DNA of 64,000 nt from Flavobacteriaceae bacterium (GCA_003443635.1 CP031964.1:2574321-2638320), one strand, 5' to 3'. Shown: positions 18,240 to 27,275, counted from the stretch's first letter. Numbers and translations: made by a program. The notes: generated by a model from the sequence alone, not told the origin.

Positions 18240-18824
18240 TCAATTAACTTTAAGTAATTCTTCATGAATTTGAAATACTTGTTTTCTTGTTTCTAATATG
18301 TCGCTATTAGTAATAACAAATTGCGAAAGCTTTATTTTTTTTTCATCAGCCCATTGGTTTTCCATTACTGATTTCACTTTTTCTTCAGATGAATTATCTC
18401 TAGAAATTACTCTTTTTATCCGTTCTTCTATAGGAGCAATAACAGTAATAACGAAATCACAAGATGTAAAACTTCCATTCTCAAATAAAATTGCAGCTTC
18501 TTTAATAACATAAGAGCTATTTTGCTTTGCTTGCCATTTTTTAAAATGTGATGCAACTTTAGGATGTACAATTCTATTCATCTTTTCTAGCAATATTTTA
18601 TCTTTAAAAATCTTATTTGCCAAAAATTGACGATTCAATTTATCATCTTTATAAGCATTGTCTCCAAAAAGTGCAATCAATTTTCTTTTAATTATTTTTG
18701 AAGTGTTCATTAACTTTTTAGCTTCAACATCTGCTATATATATTGGTACTCCTAATTCCAAAAACATTTTAGCTACTGTTGTTTTTCCACTACCAATACC
18801 CCCAGTTAAACCAACTATTTTCAT
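18240..18824 (-). CDS. coaE: Dephospho-CoA kinase
   Basis: A 194-residue P-loop kinase that phosphorylates the 3'-hydroxyl of dephospho-CoA in the last step of coenzyme A synthesis. GLTGGIGSGKTTVAKMF (residues 5-21) is the Walker A region and YIADVEAKKLM near residue 30 is the family active-site segment. Length is standard. It overlaps the upstream YbbR gene by 4 bp and so is probably translationally coupled to it. Another CoA-pathway gene, coaBC, is at 24885-26096. Confidence 0.94.
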   Translation of the reverse strand: MKIVGLTGGIGSGKTTVAKMFLELGVPIYIADVEAKKLMNTSKIIKRKLIALFGDNAYKDDKLNRQFLANKIFKDKILLEKMNRIVHPKVASHFKKWQAKQNSSYVIKEAAILFENGSFTSCDFVITVIAPIEERIKRVISRDNSSEEKVKSVMENQWADEKKIKLSQFVITNSDILETRKQVFQIHEELLKVN

Positions 18825-19780
18825 TGTATCAAAATAAACTCTATACGTTTAACATTAAGCTTTACATTTTTAACCTCATCAGGTTGTCGCATTATTTTTG
18901 GAGTAAGATAAGTACTTTTTGTGTTCAATTCTTTAAAATCACATTCAACTACAAAACTATTTGATGTAACGGATTTATAATTATTTAAGCTTGTATAATA
19001 AAGAACAGGAATGGTCTTAGGGTAATATTTAATTTGAATTGAATCTGGTATATTTTTAACTATTACAGGGACTTCCACAGATCCTTCAGTAAATTTTTCT
19101 ATTTTACCTTCTAAATTAATTTCAGAAACTGAAAAAGATAAATCGTTATTTGATGTCGGCAATTTTAATTGTACTGTTTTAGATATATTTTTTTTTACAT
19201 CTTTAAATATTATATTTTCTGTTTCTATTTTAGAAATTGTATCTATTATTGCTAATGGCCCTATTATTTTTACCGAATCTGGTTTTATTTCTAGGTTTTC
19301 AGTTAAATCAAACCCAGTAGAATAACTAATTTGACTATTTAATATTATTGGTACTGTTTTTATAGTATTAATTCCATATTGAAATGCTATCGTATCTGGA
19401 GTTATATTCTCTATTTTAATTTTAGCATCAAATTGAGAAATAATATTTGATTTTTTTTGCTTTTCAACCCAAAGATATTCGGTTTTGTTTTTTTGAAGAT
19501 TTGAAAAATCAACATCAATAGTAGGTGTCTTAAAATAGTATTTAATTAGTTTAAAACCATAAGTTGCTAATGTAATATCAATAACTTGACTTGAATCTAT
19601 TACAATAACTTCATCTTCAGGAACATTAACAGTATTAATATTAAATACAATGGTTTTAGTATAATTATTTGAAAGCTTTGTAAGTACCGAAAACAATAAC
19701 GCTAGTATAATGAAAGTTGCAAAAACATTTAGTTTTTTCTTTCTAAAATAAGTTTTTATTTTGTTTTTAAAACTTGTCAT
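18821..19780 (-). CDS. YbbR-like domain protein
   Basis: A 319-residue protein with one N-terminal membrane segment (VFATFIILALLFSVLTKL, about residues 19-36) and an exported beta-rich region. Repeated strands such as VNVPEDEVIVIDSSQVIDITLATYG and LKIKPDSVKIIGP match YbbR repeats (DNA or protein interaction unknown), which occur in envelope-linked proteins such as CdaR. It lies between the glycosyltransferase gene and coaE, overlapping both by 4 bp. Function in Bacteroidota is not established. Confidence 0.78.
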   Translation of the reverse strand: MTSFKNKIKTYFRKKKLNVFATFIILALLFSVLTKLSNNYTKTIVFNINTVNVPEDEVIVIDSSQVIDITLATYGFKLIKYYFKTPTIDVDFSNLQKNKTEYLWVEKQKKSNIISQFDAKIKIENITPDTIAFQYGINTIKTVPIILNSQISYSTGFDLTENLEIKPDSVKIIGPLAIIDTISKIETENIIFKDVKKNISKTVQLKLPTSNNDLSFSVSEINLEGKIEKFTEGSVEVPVIVKNIPDSIQIKYYPKTIPVLYYTSLNNYKSVTSNSFVVECDFKELNTKSTYLTPKIMRQPDEVKNVKLNVKRIEFILIQ

Positions 19781-20796
19781 TTATTATCTTTAAAAAATAA
19801 CTCTGGAAATTGATCTTCGGCTTTAATATTTGAAATACTGAGCTTAAACGTCGATTTTAAAAACCCATAACCATAACCAAAAAATTGTATTATAATCGCT
19901 ATTATAGAAAGTAATGCTACTGTTAATTCTTTGGTACTTATTAATGATAATATAAAGCTTAACGCAAAGTAAGCTCCATAAAGTATTAAAGCGTATTTAA
20001 ATCCTAAACCAAAAAGTATAATAGAGCATACTAATCCTAGTATAAATATTGAAGGAAACCAATATGTTATTTTTCTAGTTTCTGGATACCAAGAATTGAG
20101 TATAGGTCGAGTCATTCCAAATTTATAGACTTGCTTGTAAAATTTGGACCAAGATATACGACGTTTATGATATACATAAGCTTCAGAAATTAATACTGTT
20201 TGAAAACCTAGCTTATTTAACCTTATTGATAGATCTGGGTCTTCACCTGGGTGAATTTGTCCAAAACCATTTGTTGCTTCAAAGGCTTTTTTTGAAATTC
20301 CCATGTTAAAACTACGAGGTTGAAATTTATCTATACTAGATTTCTTACCTCTAATCCCACCAGTAGTAATAAATGAGGTCATCGAGAAATTTATCGCTTT
20401 TTGCAAACTTGTAAACGATTCGTGAGCCGAGTCTGGACCGCCAAAACAATCTATATAATCTCTATTTAAACGCTCTAAAACAATTACTAAATAATTTGGA
20501 GGTAATATACAATCTGAATCTAAAATTATGAAATAATCACCTCTTGCAGACCTCATTCCATAATTCCTCGAGCTCCCAGGTCCTGAGTTTTCTTTAAAAA
20601 AGTAAGATATATTTAAAATACTTTTATATGTGTTCGCTATGGGTTTAGAAGAAATAGTTGACCCATCCTCTACCAGTACTATTTCAAAAGATTTATCTCC
20701 ATTTAACTTTGTAAAACTTTCTAACAGCTCTTTAACTTCGTCAGGCCTATTATAAACTGGGATTATAAAAGAGATATCTTTTGTTTTCATACTCAT
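19777..20796 (-). CDS. Glycosyltransferase family 2 protein, membrane-attached
   Basis: A 339-residue protein. The N-terminal GT-A domain shows SFIIPVYNRPDEVKELLES, the nucleotide-binding region LVEDGSTISS and DSDCILPP (DxD-like metal-binding site near residue 98), then GPGSSRNYGMRSARG. The C-terminus has two or three membrane helices (about residues 240-320). Such enzymes transfer sugars to lipids or surface polymers; the acceptor is unknown. The ATG at 20796 is taken as start because an in-frame TTG at 20805 lies in the promoter box. It begins an operon of three overlapping genes (this, YbbR, coaE). Confidence 0.88.
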   Translation of the reverse strand: MSMKTKDISFIIPVYNRPDEVKELLESFTKLNGDKSFEIVLVEDGSTISSKPIANTYKSILNISYFFKENSGPGSSRNYGMRSARGDYFIILDSDCILPPNYLVIVLERLNRDYIDCFGGPDSAHESFTSLQKAINFSMTSFITTGGIRGKKSSIDKFQPRSFNMGISKKAFEATNGFGQIHPGEDPDLSIRLNKLGFQTVLISEAYVYHKRRISWSKFYKQVYKFGMTRPILNSWYPETRKITYWFPSIFILGLVCSIILFGLGFKYALILYGAYFALSFILSLISTKELTVALLSIIAIIIQFFGYGYGFLKSTFKLSISNIKAEDQFPELFFKDNK

Positions 20797-20802
20797 AGGT
20801 AA

Positions 20803-20810
20803 CAAAGATA
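20803..20810 (-). promoter_or_regulatory. Bacteroidota -7 box of the glycosyltransferase-ybbR-coaE operon
   Basis: Reverse-strand TATCTTTG fits TAnnTTTG and ends 6 nt before the ATG at 20796. The longest reading frame would begin with the TTG inside this box. Confidence 0.6.
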
Positions 20811-20858
20811 ATTAAACCTAATTGAAGATTTATCGAGTTTGAATTTAATCTAAAAACA

Positions 20859-20886
20859 AAAAGGCATACTAATTAGTATGCCTTTT
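20859..20886 (-). terminator. Rho-independent terminator after fabI
   Basis: AAAAGGCATACT, loop AATT, AGTATGCCTTTT: a 12-bp perfect stem ending in a T-run on the reverse strand, 19 bp after the fabI stop codon. Its core ATACTAATTAGTAT also resembles the TetR operator core (see findings). Confidence 0.88.
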
Positions 20887-20904
20887 ATATATCTATTTAA
20901 AAAT

Positions 20905-21720
20905 CTATTCTTCTATAAATTTATCCATCACAGCTTCACTCACCCCCATATTTGAAAACCCTCCGTCGTTATATAAATTTTGCATGGTTACACGTTTTGT
21001 TAAATCACTAAATAGCGTTACTGTATAATTTGCACAATCTAATGCTGTAGCGTTACCTAACGGAGACATTTTTTCTGCATATGAAATAAAGCCATCAAAA
21101 CCTTTTACTCCCTGACCTGCTGTGGTTGGAGTAGGAGATTGAGAAATTGTATTCACACGTACATTTTTATCTTTACCAAAGAAATAACCAAAACTACGAG
21201 CAATACTTTCTAAATAGGCTTTATTATCTGCCATATCATTATAATCTGGAAAAACACGTTGTGCTGCCATATAAGTTAATGCAACTATACTTCCCCATTC
21301 GTTCATAGCATTATTTTTATATAAAGTATGCATTACTTTATGAAAAGACATTGCAGAAACATCTGTTCCTTTTTGAGTCCAATCATAATTTTGATCTGTA
21401 TACGCTCTTCCTTTCCTAACATTAACCGACATACCTATAGAATGTAAAACAAAATCAATCTTGCCTCCTAATATCTCTATAGATTTTTCTATAAGGTTTT
21501 GCAAATCCTCTATAGAAGTAGCATCTGCCGGGATAATTTGAGATCCTGTTTTTTCTGCTAGTTCATTAATTTGCCCCATTCGCATTGCTATTGGTGCATT
21601 TGTTAACACAAATTGACCTCCTTCTTCGTGAACACGTTCTGCCGTTTTCCAAGCAATAGAATTAGCGTCTAATGCTCCAAATATGATTCCTTTTTTTCCT
21701 TTTAGTAAATTATATGACAT
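20905..21720 (-). CDS. fabI: Enoyl-[acyl-carrier-protein] reductase (NADH) FabI
   Basis: A 271-residue short-chain dehydrogenase that reduces trans-2-enoyl-ACP in the last step of fatty acid elongation. It begins with the cofactor fold (LKGKKGIIFGALDANSIAW). The active-site pattern of FabI is intact: Tyr150, Tyr160 and Lys167 in TYMAAQRVFPDYNDMADNK. VRVNTISQSPTPTTAGQGV near residue 190 is the substrate-loop region. It is 14 bp downstream of the TPR gene and is probably transcribed with it. A hairpin terminator follows. Confidence 0.96.
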   Translation of the reverse strand: MSYNLLKGKKGIIFGALDANSIAWKTAERVHEEGGQFVLTNAPIAMRMGQINELAEKTGSQIIPADATSIEDLQNLIEKSIEILGGKIDFVLHSIGMSVNVRKGRAYTDQNYDWTQKGTDVSAMSFHKVMHTLYKNNAMNEWGSIVALTYMAAQRVFPDYNDMADNKAYLESIARSFGYFFGKDKNVRVNTISQSPTPTTAGQGVKGFDGFISYAEKMSPLGNATALDCANYTVTLFSDLTKRVTMQNLYNDGGFSNMGVSEAVMDKFIEE

Positions 21721-21734
21721 TACTTTTTGTTTAT

Positions 21735-22250
21735 TTATTTAAATAGTATTTTAATTTTTTGAAAAAAATTCATTTTCCCTTGTATTCTTTGTAAAGATGA
21801 ATTAATCTCTTCTATATAATTCGAAGCAGTACAATTCATTTTTGCTTGTTTATAAAAATCATAAGCCTTCATAAGGTCATATTTTAATTCATAAGCTTTA
21901 GCCATTTGATTAAGAATAACACCTTTATCTACACCTTCAACTTTTAATGATTCTTTTCCAAACTTCAACATTTCTGAATACTTACTTTTATCTATAAGTA
22001 AGTAAGAATAATTAGAATAAGCCGAATAATAACCTTTGGAGTATTTTAATGATAATTTATAATGTTTTTCAGCTTTATCATAATTTACCATTTTATAATG
22101 ATAAATCCAACCTAAATGGTTATGAGCTTTACCATAATCAGGAGAGGTCGTTAATATTTCTAATAATAAATCTCTCCCATCTACAATTTTATTGTCAGTC
22201 AATAAAGCATCTGCTTCAAAGAATAAGTTATCTATATCTGACTCACCCAT
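21735..22250 (-). CDS. TPR (tetratricopeptide repeat) protein
   Basis: A 171-residue protein with no signal peptide, made of helical pairs with TPR spacing (AHNHLGWIYHYKMVNYDKAEKHY, then YSAYSNYSYLLIDKSKYSEMLKF). Probably a cytoplasmic protein-interaction scaffold. The partner is unknown. It shares a promoter region with fabI downstream, which might suggest a link to lipid metabolism, but the linkage is only positional. Confidence 0.78.
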   Translation of the reverse strand: MGESDIDNLFFEADALLTDNKIVDGRDLLLEILTTSPDYGKAHNHLGWIYHYKMVNYDKAEKHYKLSLKYSKGYYSAYSNYSYLLIDKSKYSEMLKFGKESLKVEGVDKGVILNQMAKAYELKYDLMKAYDFYKQAKMNCTASNYIEEINSSLQRIQGKMNFFQKIKILFK

Positions 22251-22276
22251 TCATACTTTTAATTTAAATTATGATT

Positions 22277-22284
22277 CAAATATA
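22277..22284 (-). promoter_or_regulatory. Bacteroidota -7 box of the TPR-fabI operon
   Basis: Reverse-strand TATATTTG fits TAnnTTTG, 26 nt before the ATG at 22250. It lies between the TPR start and the stop of recN upstream. Confidence 0.55.
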
Positions 22285-22287
22285 ACA

Positions 22288-23940
22288 CTAATTCAATAAT
22301 TGTTTGGCGTGTGCCATCGCTGAAGTTGATATTTCTTTACCTCCAAGCATTTGTGCAATCTCGACAATACGTTCTTCAGAACTTAACTTAACTAAATCTG
22401 TATTTGTCTTATCTTCTATATCTGTTTTATACACTTTAAAATGTGTATCGCCTTTTGCTGCAATTTGAGGTAAATGTGTAATCGTAAATACTTGCATACT
22501 TTTACTCATTTGTTTCATTATAACTGCCATTTTATTAGATATTTCACCAGATACCCCAGTGTCTATCTCATCAAACATAATCGTAGGCAATTGAATATAT
22601 TTTGATAAAATATATTTAATTGCAAGCATAATTCTAGAGAGTTCTCCACCTGAAACTGCTTTTTTAAGAGGTTTGAATTCTGTTCCTTTATTTGCTGAAA
22701 ATAAAAATGAAATATTATCTTTTCCTTCAGGCAAAAACTCTGTCTCTAATTGAACTGAGATATTAAACCTAGCATTTAACATTCCTAAATCTGAAAGAAT
22801 ATTTTGTAATTGTTTTGTTAGTTCTGGGATTACTTTTTCTCTTTGTTGATGTATTATAGTTGCTATTGAATTTAAATCGTTCTCAATTATATAAAGTTCT
22901 TTTTTCTTTTTTTCAATATCAGCATCTACATTTTCAGTTACAGCTACTTTTTCGGATAAATTAACTTGTATTTCTAATAGTTCTTCAATAGTTAATGCAG
23001 AATGTTTCATCAATAAATTTTGAATAACCTGTAATTTATTGTTTACTTCTTCTAATCTATTAGGGTTTGTTTCTAAGCTTTCTTCTGCATTATTTATTTC
23101 TGATGCAACATCGTCTAGTTCTATTAAAACGCTATTGATGCGATTAAATAATTCTGTATAATTACCTGATATATTTGAAAGTTTCTGAAAGCTATTTTTA
23201 AGCGTTATAAGTGTGTTTAATATTCCTATTTGATCTTCACTTAATAATTGACGAGATAATTGAAATTCTTCCTTTATATCTTCTATATTATTAAGCATCT
23301 CATACTCTGTTTCTAAACGTTCTAAATCGTCAGGAACTAATTTTGCTTCTTCTAATTCGTTTAATAAAAAAGAATTATAGTCGTGTTCTTTTATTGCTTC
23401 AGATTTTAATACTTGTAATTGTTCTAATTCTGCTTTACAATTTTTGTATTTCTTAAATGTATTTTTGTAATTTGATAAATTACTTGAATTGTTAGCCAAA
23501 GCATCAATAATTTGAAATTGAAACTCGTCATTAATCAATTCCAATGTTTGGTGTTGTGAATGAATATCTATTAAATGTTCACCAAGCACAGCTAATTTAT
23601 TTAAATTAACTGGAGTATCATTTATAAATGCTCTTGATTTTCCTGAAGGTAGTATTTCTCTCCTAATAATCGTTTCCGGTTCATAATCTAAATCAGCAGC
23701 CTTAAAAATAGGTTTCAAATCATAATTAGCAATATCAAAAACAGCTTCAACTATGCATTTTTTAGATACATTTTTGGCATTAGACAAATCTGCTCGCTTT
23801 CCTAAAATTAATGATAATCCACCTAAAAGGATAGATTTTCCTGCTCCAGTTTCTCCTGTGATAATAGTTAAGCCATTTTTAAAACTGACTTGTAAATCAT
23901 CTATTAATGCGTAATTTTTTATAGATAATGATGTTAACAA
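22288..23940 (-). CDS. recN: DNA repair protein RecN
   Basis: A 550-residue SMC-like ATPase that acts at DNA double-strand breaks. The N-terminal half has Walker A GETGAGKS (residues 29-36), and the C-terminal half has the ABC signature SGGELSRIMLAIKYIL with Walker B TIMFDEIDTGVSG. Between them a long coiled-coil region (about 160-370) is rich in Glu, Leu and Lys. Length is normal. Its own -7 box lies 31 nt upstream, and it lies downstream of the porD gene without being overlapped by it. Confidence 0.96.
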   Translation of the reverse strand: MLTSLSIKNYALIDDLQVSFKNGLTIITGETGAGKSILLGGLSLILGKRADLSNAKNVSKKCIVEAVFDIANYDLKPIFKAADLDYEPETIIRREILPSGKSRAFINDTPVNLNKLAVLGEHLIDIHSQHQTLELINDEFQFQIIDALANNSSNLSNYKNTFKKYKNCKAELEQLQVLKSEAIKEHDYNSFLLNELEEAKLVPDDLERLETEYEMLNNIEDIKEEFQLSRQLLSEDQIGILNTLITLKNSFQKLSNISGNYTELFNRINSVLIELDDVASEINNAEESLETNPNRLEEVNNKLQVIQNLLMKHSALTIEELLEIQVNLSEKVAVTENVDADIEKKKKELYIIENDLNSIATIIHQQREKVIPELTKQLQNILSDLGMLNARFNISVQLETEFLPEGKDNISFLFSANKGTEFKPLKKAVSGGELSRIMLAIKYILSKYIQLPTIMFDEIDTGVSGEISNKMAVIMKQMSKSMQVFTITHLPQIAAKGDTHFKVYKTDIEDKTNTDLVKLSSEERIVEIAQMLGGKEISTSAMAHAKQLLN

Positions 23941-23971
23941 ATGCTATAAATTAAAATTTGAATCTTAATTA

Positions 23972-23979
23972 CAAATGTA
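23972..23979 (-). promoter_or_regulatory. Bacteroidota -7 box of recN
   Basis: Reverse-strand TACATTTG fits TAnnTTTG, 31 nt before the recN start at 23940. Confidence 0.5.
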
Positions 23980-24004
23980 ACTTAAAAATAAAAATGAAAT
24001 GAGG

Positions 24005-24892
24005 CTAAAAGTTAATATTTCGCCACTTGTTAGAATATGTAGGAGCTATTTTATATAATGCATCTACCATATCTTTTATATCTACAGAAGGTCCTCCAGA
24101 GAATATATTTTGTATTTCTTCTGCTTTGGCATCAAAAAAAACTCTTAATAGAAATGAATTTGGACGTCTTCTATTCATAACTACAAGTTCATCCATAGTG
24201 CTTCCAACAATTTCTTTTCCCTCTTTAGGGTTTTGATGCATTTTATCTAAACCTTCAATATGATATTTATATAACACATTTCTAAATTCTTTAAATGTTG
24301 GAGATTGCACGTTATCTATTAAAACAAAGCGTGATTGCAATCCGTCTTGAAGTTTCCATCCTCTAAAATTCTCTTGTTGAGAATAGTTTAAAATTGCTCT
24401 TGCTTGATCATAATACTCATCACCTCCATTTAAAGCAAACGCATCTGCATCCATACCTAAAATCATATATACATGAAATGCCAAAACAGAAACTAAATTA
24501 GATTCAAATTGATTAGCGCTGTACAACAAATTTTGAAACTCTACATATTCAAATGAAAAATCTCTATCATTAAAATTATAAATAGGTGTACTATAAGATG
24601 AGTTATATACAGGTCTAGAAGATTGTACTTGAAGCGAAGCACTAAACTCGTCTCCATTATTACTATTTATAGTAATAAACATACTGCAATTAATACGCTC
24701 TTGAGGCTTAAGGGTTTTATTAGTCCATTTACGGTTGTTAATAAATTCTCTTAATTGATTTTCTAAAGTTTTATATACTTGAGCGTTTTCATTCCCTGTT
24801 TGTTGAGCATTTACAACAATATTACAATTTAGTTCTTGTGAAAAAGTAACTATTGTAAATAATAATGACAGTATAAATATTATGTTACGCAT
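24005..24892 (-). CDS. porD: DUF4835 family protein, type IX secretion-associated PorD
   Basis: A 295-residue exported protein with signal peptide (MRNIIFILSLLFTIVTFSQ). The mature chain (LNCNIVVNAQQTGNENAQVYKTLENQL, then INCSMFITI) belongs to DUF4835, to which PorD of the Porphyromonas type IX secretion system belongs. The protein is required for that system in its best-studied host; its mechanism is unclear. Here it follows coaBC with an 8-bp overlap, in the order bamD-rpoZ-coaBC-porD that is common in Bacteroidota. No other T9SS structural gene is in this window. Confidence 0.85.
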   Translation of the reverse strand: MRNIIFILSLLFTIVTFSQELNCNIVVNAQQTGNENAQVYKTLENQLREFINNRKWTNKTLKPQERINCSMFITINSNNGDEFSASLQVQSSRPVYNSSYSTPIYNFNDRDFSFEYVEFQNLLYSANQFESNLVSVLAFHVYMILGMDADAFALNGGDEYYDQARAILNYSQQENFRGWKLQDGLQSRFVLIDNVQSPTFKEFRNVLYKYHIEGLDKMHQNPKEGKEIVGSTMDELVVMNRRRPNSFLLRVFFDAKAEEIQNIFSGGPSVDIKDMVDALYKIAPTYSNKWRNINF

Positions 24893-26096
24893 TTAGTTTT
24901 TGTAAAATTTCTCTCATCAAATCTTTTGCTACCTCTGTTTTCGTTTTTAATGGGTATTCATTATAGGTTTCATCTTTATTGATGATAGTTACTTTATTAT
25001 TTTCACCACCAAAACCAGCTTCCTTATCTTGTAACGAATTTAGTACAATTAAATCTAAGTTTTTTTTCTTAAGTTTTTTTACTGCATTTTCAAATTCATT
25101 ATTAGTTTCTAGAGCAAACCCTACTAATATTTGATTTTGCTTAATATCACCTAGTGATGCCAAAATATCTTTAGTTTTCTCTAATTCTAATGTTAACGTA
25201 GAGTCTTTCTTTTTTATTTTCTGATTTTCAATAAATTTAGGTCTATAATCTGCTACTGCTGCTGATAAAATAGCTACATCTGCATTATTAAAATATTGAT
25301 GTGTTGCATCATACATTTCTTGAGCACTAACTACTGGTATAACATTAATTAAATTATGATTTGCTGTTTCATGAGTAGGTCCAGAAATTAAAGTTACTTC
25401 AGCTCCTAAGTTAGCCGCAGCTTTAGCAATTTCATATCCCATTTTACCACTAGAATGGTTTCCTACGAAACGAACAGGATCAATCGCTTCATAGGTAGGC
25501 CCTGCTGTGATTACAATTTTTTTATGATGTAATGGTAGTTTCTTTACAATATCATTTTCCATAAATGCAACAATATCTTCTGGCTCTGCCATTCTTCCTT
25601 CACCTATTAACCCACTAGCTAACTCTCCGCTTGTCGATGGTATCATAATATTTCCAAAACTTTTTAATGTAACAAATGAATCTTTTGTTGATTGATGTTT
25701 ATACATATCTAAATCCATTGCTGGTGCAAAATATACAGGGCACTTAGCTGATAAATATGTTGCTAATAAAAAATTATCACTATTGCCTGTAGCCATTTTA
25801 GATAATGTATTAGCTGTAGCTGGTGCGATAAGAAAAAAATCTGCCCAAAGCCCTAAATCAACATGGTTATTCCAAGTATCATTCTCATCATCTTCATTAG
25901 TAAAAGATGAAAGTACTGGGTTTTTAGATAGTGTAGATAATGTTAAAGGAGTAACAAAATCTTTTGATGCAAGTGTCATAATGACCTTAACATTTGCACC
26001 TGCTTTTATAAATAGTCTTACTAAAGGTGCAGTTTTATAAGCAGCAATGCCTCCTGAAACACCTAAAAGCAAATTTTTGCTTTTTAAAATGGACAT
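24885..26096 (-). CDS. coaBC: Bifunctional phosphopantothenoylcysteine decarboxylase/phosphopantothenate-cysteine ligase
   Basis: A 403-residue two-domain enzyme making 4'-phosphopantetheine. The N-terminal flavoprotein domain (CoaC, about 1-180) shows LLGVSGGIAAYKTA and PAMDLDMY, with the active His in NHVDLG near residue 74. The C-terminal ligase domain (CoaB, about 190-400) has ITAGPTYEAIDPVRFVGNHSSGKMG. It lies in an operon with rpoZ upstream and porD downstream. Confidence 0.95.
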   Translation of the reverse strand: MSILKSKNLLLGVSGGIAAYKTAPLVRLFIKAGANVKVIMTLASKDFVTPLTLSTLSKNPVLSSFTNEDDENDTWNNHVDLGLWADFFLIAPATANTLSKMATGNSDNFLLATYLSAKCPVYFAPAMDLDMYKHQSTKDSFVTLKSFGNIMIPSTSGELASGLIGEGRMAEPEDIVAFMENDIVKKLPLHHKKIVITAGPTYEAIDPVRFVGNHSSGKMGYEIAKAAANLGAEVTLISGPTHETANHNLINVIPVVSAQEMYDATHQYFNNADVAILSAAVADYRPKFIENQKIKKKDSTLTLELEKTKDILASLGDIKQNQILVGFALETNNEFENAVKKLKKKNLDLIVLNSLQDKEAGFGGENNKVTIINKDETYNEYPLKTKTEVAKDLMREILQKLNA

Positions 26097-26102
26097 CTTT
26101 TT

Positions 26103-26435
26103 TTATTCTTGAGTATCGTTGTCCTTAGTATTTCTATAATAGATTTTATCGTTTAACCACTCTTGAACAGCTAAAGCATGTGGTTTAGGCAATTTTTCAT
26201 AGAATTTAGATACTTCAATTTGTTCTTTATTTTCAAAAATTTCTTCAAGACTATCATTGTAAGTAGCAAATTCTTCTAATTTATCAATAAGTTCTTTTCT
26301 TATTTCTGTATTAATTTGTTCTGCTCTTCTAGATATTACTGAAATTGCCTCATAAATATTTTCTGTAGGTGCATCAACAGCATTTCTATCATAAGTTTCT
26401 GTATTTACTGGAGCATTAACTTTCTTTAAATCCAT
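26103..26435 (-). CDS. rpoZ: DNA-directed RNA polymerase subunit omega, Bacteroidota type
   Basis: A 110-residue protein. The helical core (APTENIYEAISVISRRAEQINTEI, residues about 22-45) fits the RPB6/omega fold, and a short C-terminal tail follows. It is longer and more divergent than the E. coli subunit, as usual in this phylum. Omega stabilises the assembled polymerase and helps fold the largest subunit. It stands between bamD and coaBC with gaps of 3 and 6 bp. Confidence 0.87.
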   Translation of the reverse strand: MDLKKVNAPVNTETYDRNAVDAPTENIYEAISVISRRAEQINTEIRKELIDKLEEFATYNDSLEEIFENKEQIEVSKFYEKLPKPHALAVQEWLNDKIYYRNTKDNDTQE

Positions 26436-26438
26436 CTT

Positions 26439-27251
26439 TTATTTTGAATTAACTTTTTGTTCTTTAAAAATTTGCGATTGCTTGGTTAGTTCTTCAAACA
26501 TTACATTTGCCTTTTCCATATATTTAGATTCAGCAAAAGATTTTTTAAGTGCTTTATAATTTGAAATTGCATTATCTAAACGTTCTTCTTTTTTTATTTC
26601 AATACTATTTATTGCTAATTTGTATGAAGAATCTAATCTAAGAAACATTGCTTCTTCTTTTAAAGAAGTTCCTGGGTATTGAAAAATAAAATTATCAAAT
26701 GATTTTATAGATGCTTGAAAATCCGATATAGTATTATATTGTTTAGCAATACTAAATGCTTTTTTTTCTAGTTTAAAGTCCAACTCTTTAACTAATTCGT
26801 TAGCTTCTTTTGTAAACTCTGAATCTGTATATGCATTAATAAACTCTTGTAATTTTCCAATTGCAATTGTGGTAGCTTCTTGTTCTTTTGAAAAAATAGG
26901 TGATTGATTATAATAACTCTTAGCTGATAAAAAAGCTAACTCAGCAGCTTTTTCACTTTCAGGATAAACATCAGCAAAAAGTCGCATATGATATGCGGAT
27001 GCTGCATAATCCCTTTCTTCATAAAATGTAAGAGCATATAAATAATTTAGTTTCTCTGCTTGAGGTTTACCTCTGTACTTTGGTATAATAGGCTCAAATA
27101 ATTTTTGAGCTTTATCATATTTTCCAGCATCAAAAAGCTCAGTTCCTAAGTTAAATCTAGTAGCTATATCTTCAGATTTCAGTGCTTTTTGATATTCACT
27201 ACATGAATTAAATGTAATAATTACTAATAATATATAAACAAGCTTTTTCAT
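26439..27251 (-). CDS. bamD: Outer-membrane assembly lipoprotein BamD
   Basis: A 270-residue lipoprotein with signal MKKLVYILLVIITFNSC and lipidated Cys17. Repeated TPR-like helices follow (FNLGTELFDAGKYDKAQKLFEPII; YAASAYHMRLFADVYPESEKA; KLQEFINAYTDSEFTKEA). BamD recruits BamA substrates at the inner face of the outer membrane to insert beta-barrels. It is the first gene of the bamD-rpoZ-coaBC-porD operon, with a -7 box 16 nt upstream. Confidence 0.93.
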   Translation of the reverse strand: MKKLVYILLVIITFNSCSEYQKALKSEDIATRFNLGTELFDAGKYDKAQKLFEPIIPKYRGKPQAEKLNYLYALTFYEERDYAASAYHMRLFADVYPESEKAAELAFLSAKSYYNQSPIFSKEQEATTIAIGKLQEFINAYTDSEFTKEANELVKELDFKLEKKAFSIAKQYNTISDFQASIKSFDNFIFQYPGTSLKEEAMFLRLDSSYKLAINSIEIKKEERLDNAISNYKALKKSFAESKYMEKANVMFEELTKQSQIFKEQKVNSK

Positions 27252-27267
27252 AAGTTTTTACAAGTTG

Positions 27268-27275
27268 CAAAAATA
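27268..27275 (-). promoter_or_regulatory. Bacteroidota -7 box of the bamD-rpoZ-coaBC-porD operon
   Basis: Reverse-strand TATTTTTG fits TAnnTTTG, 16 nt before the bamD start. Confidence 0.58.
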
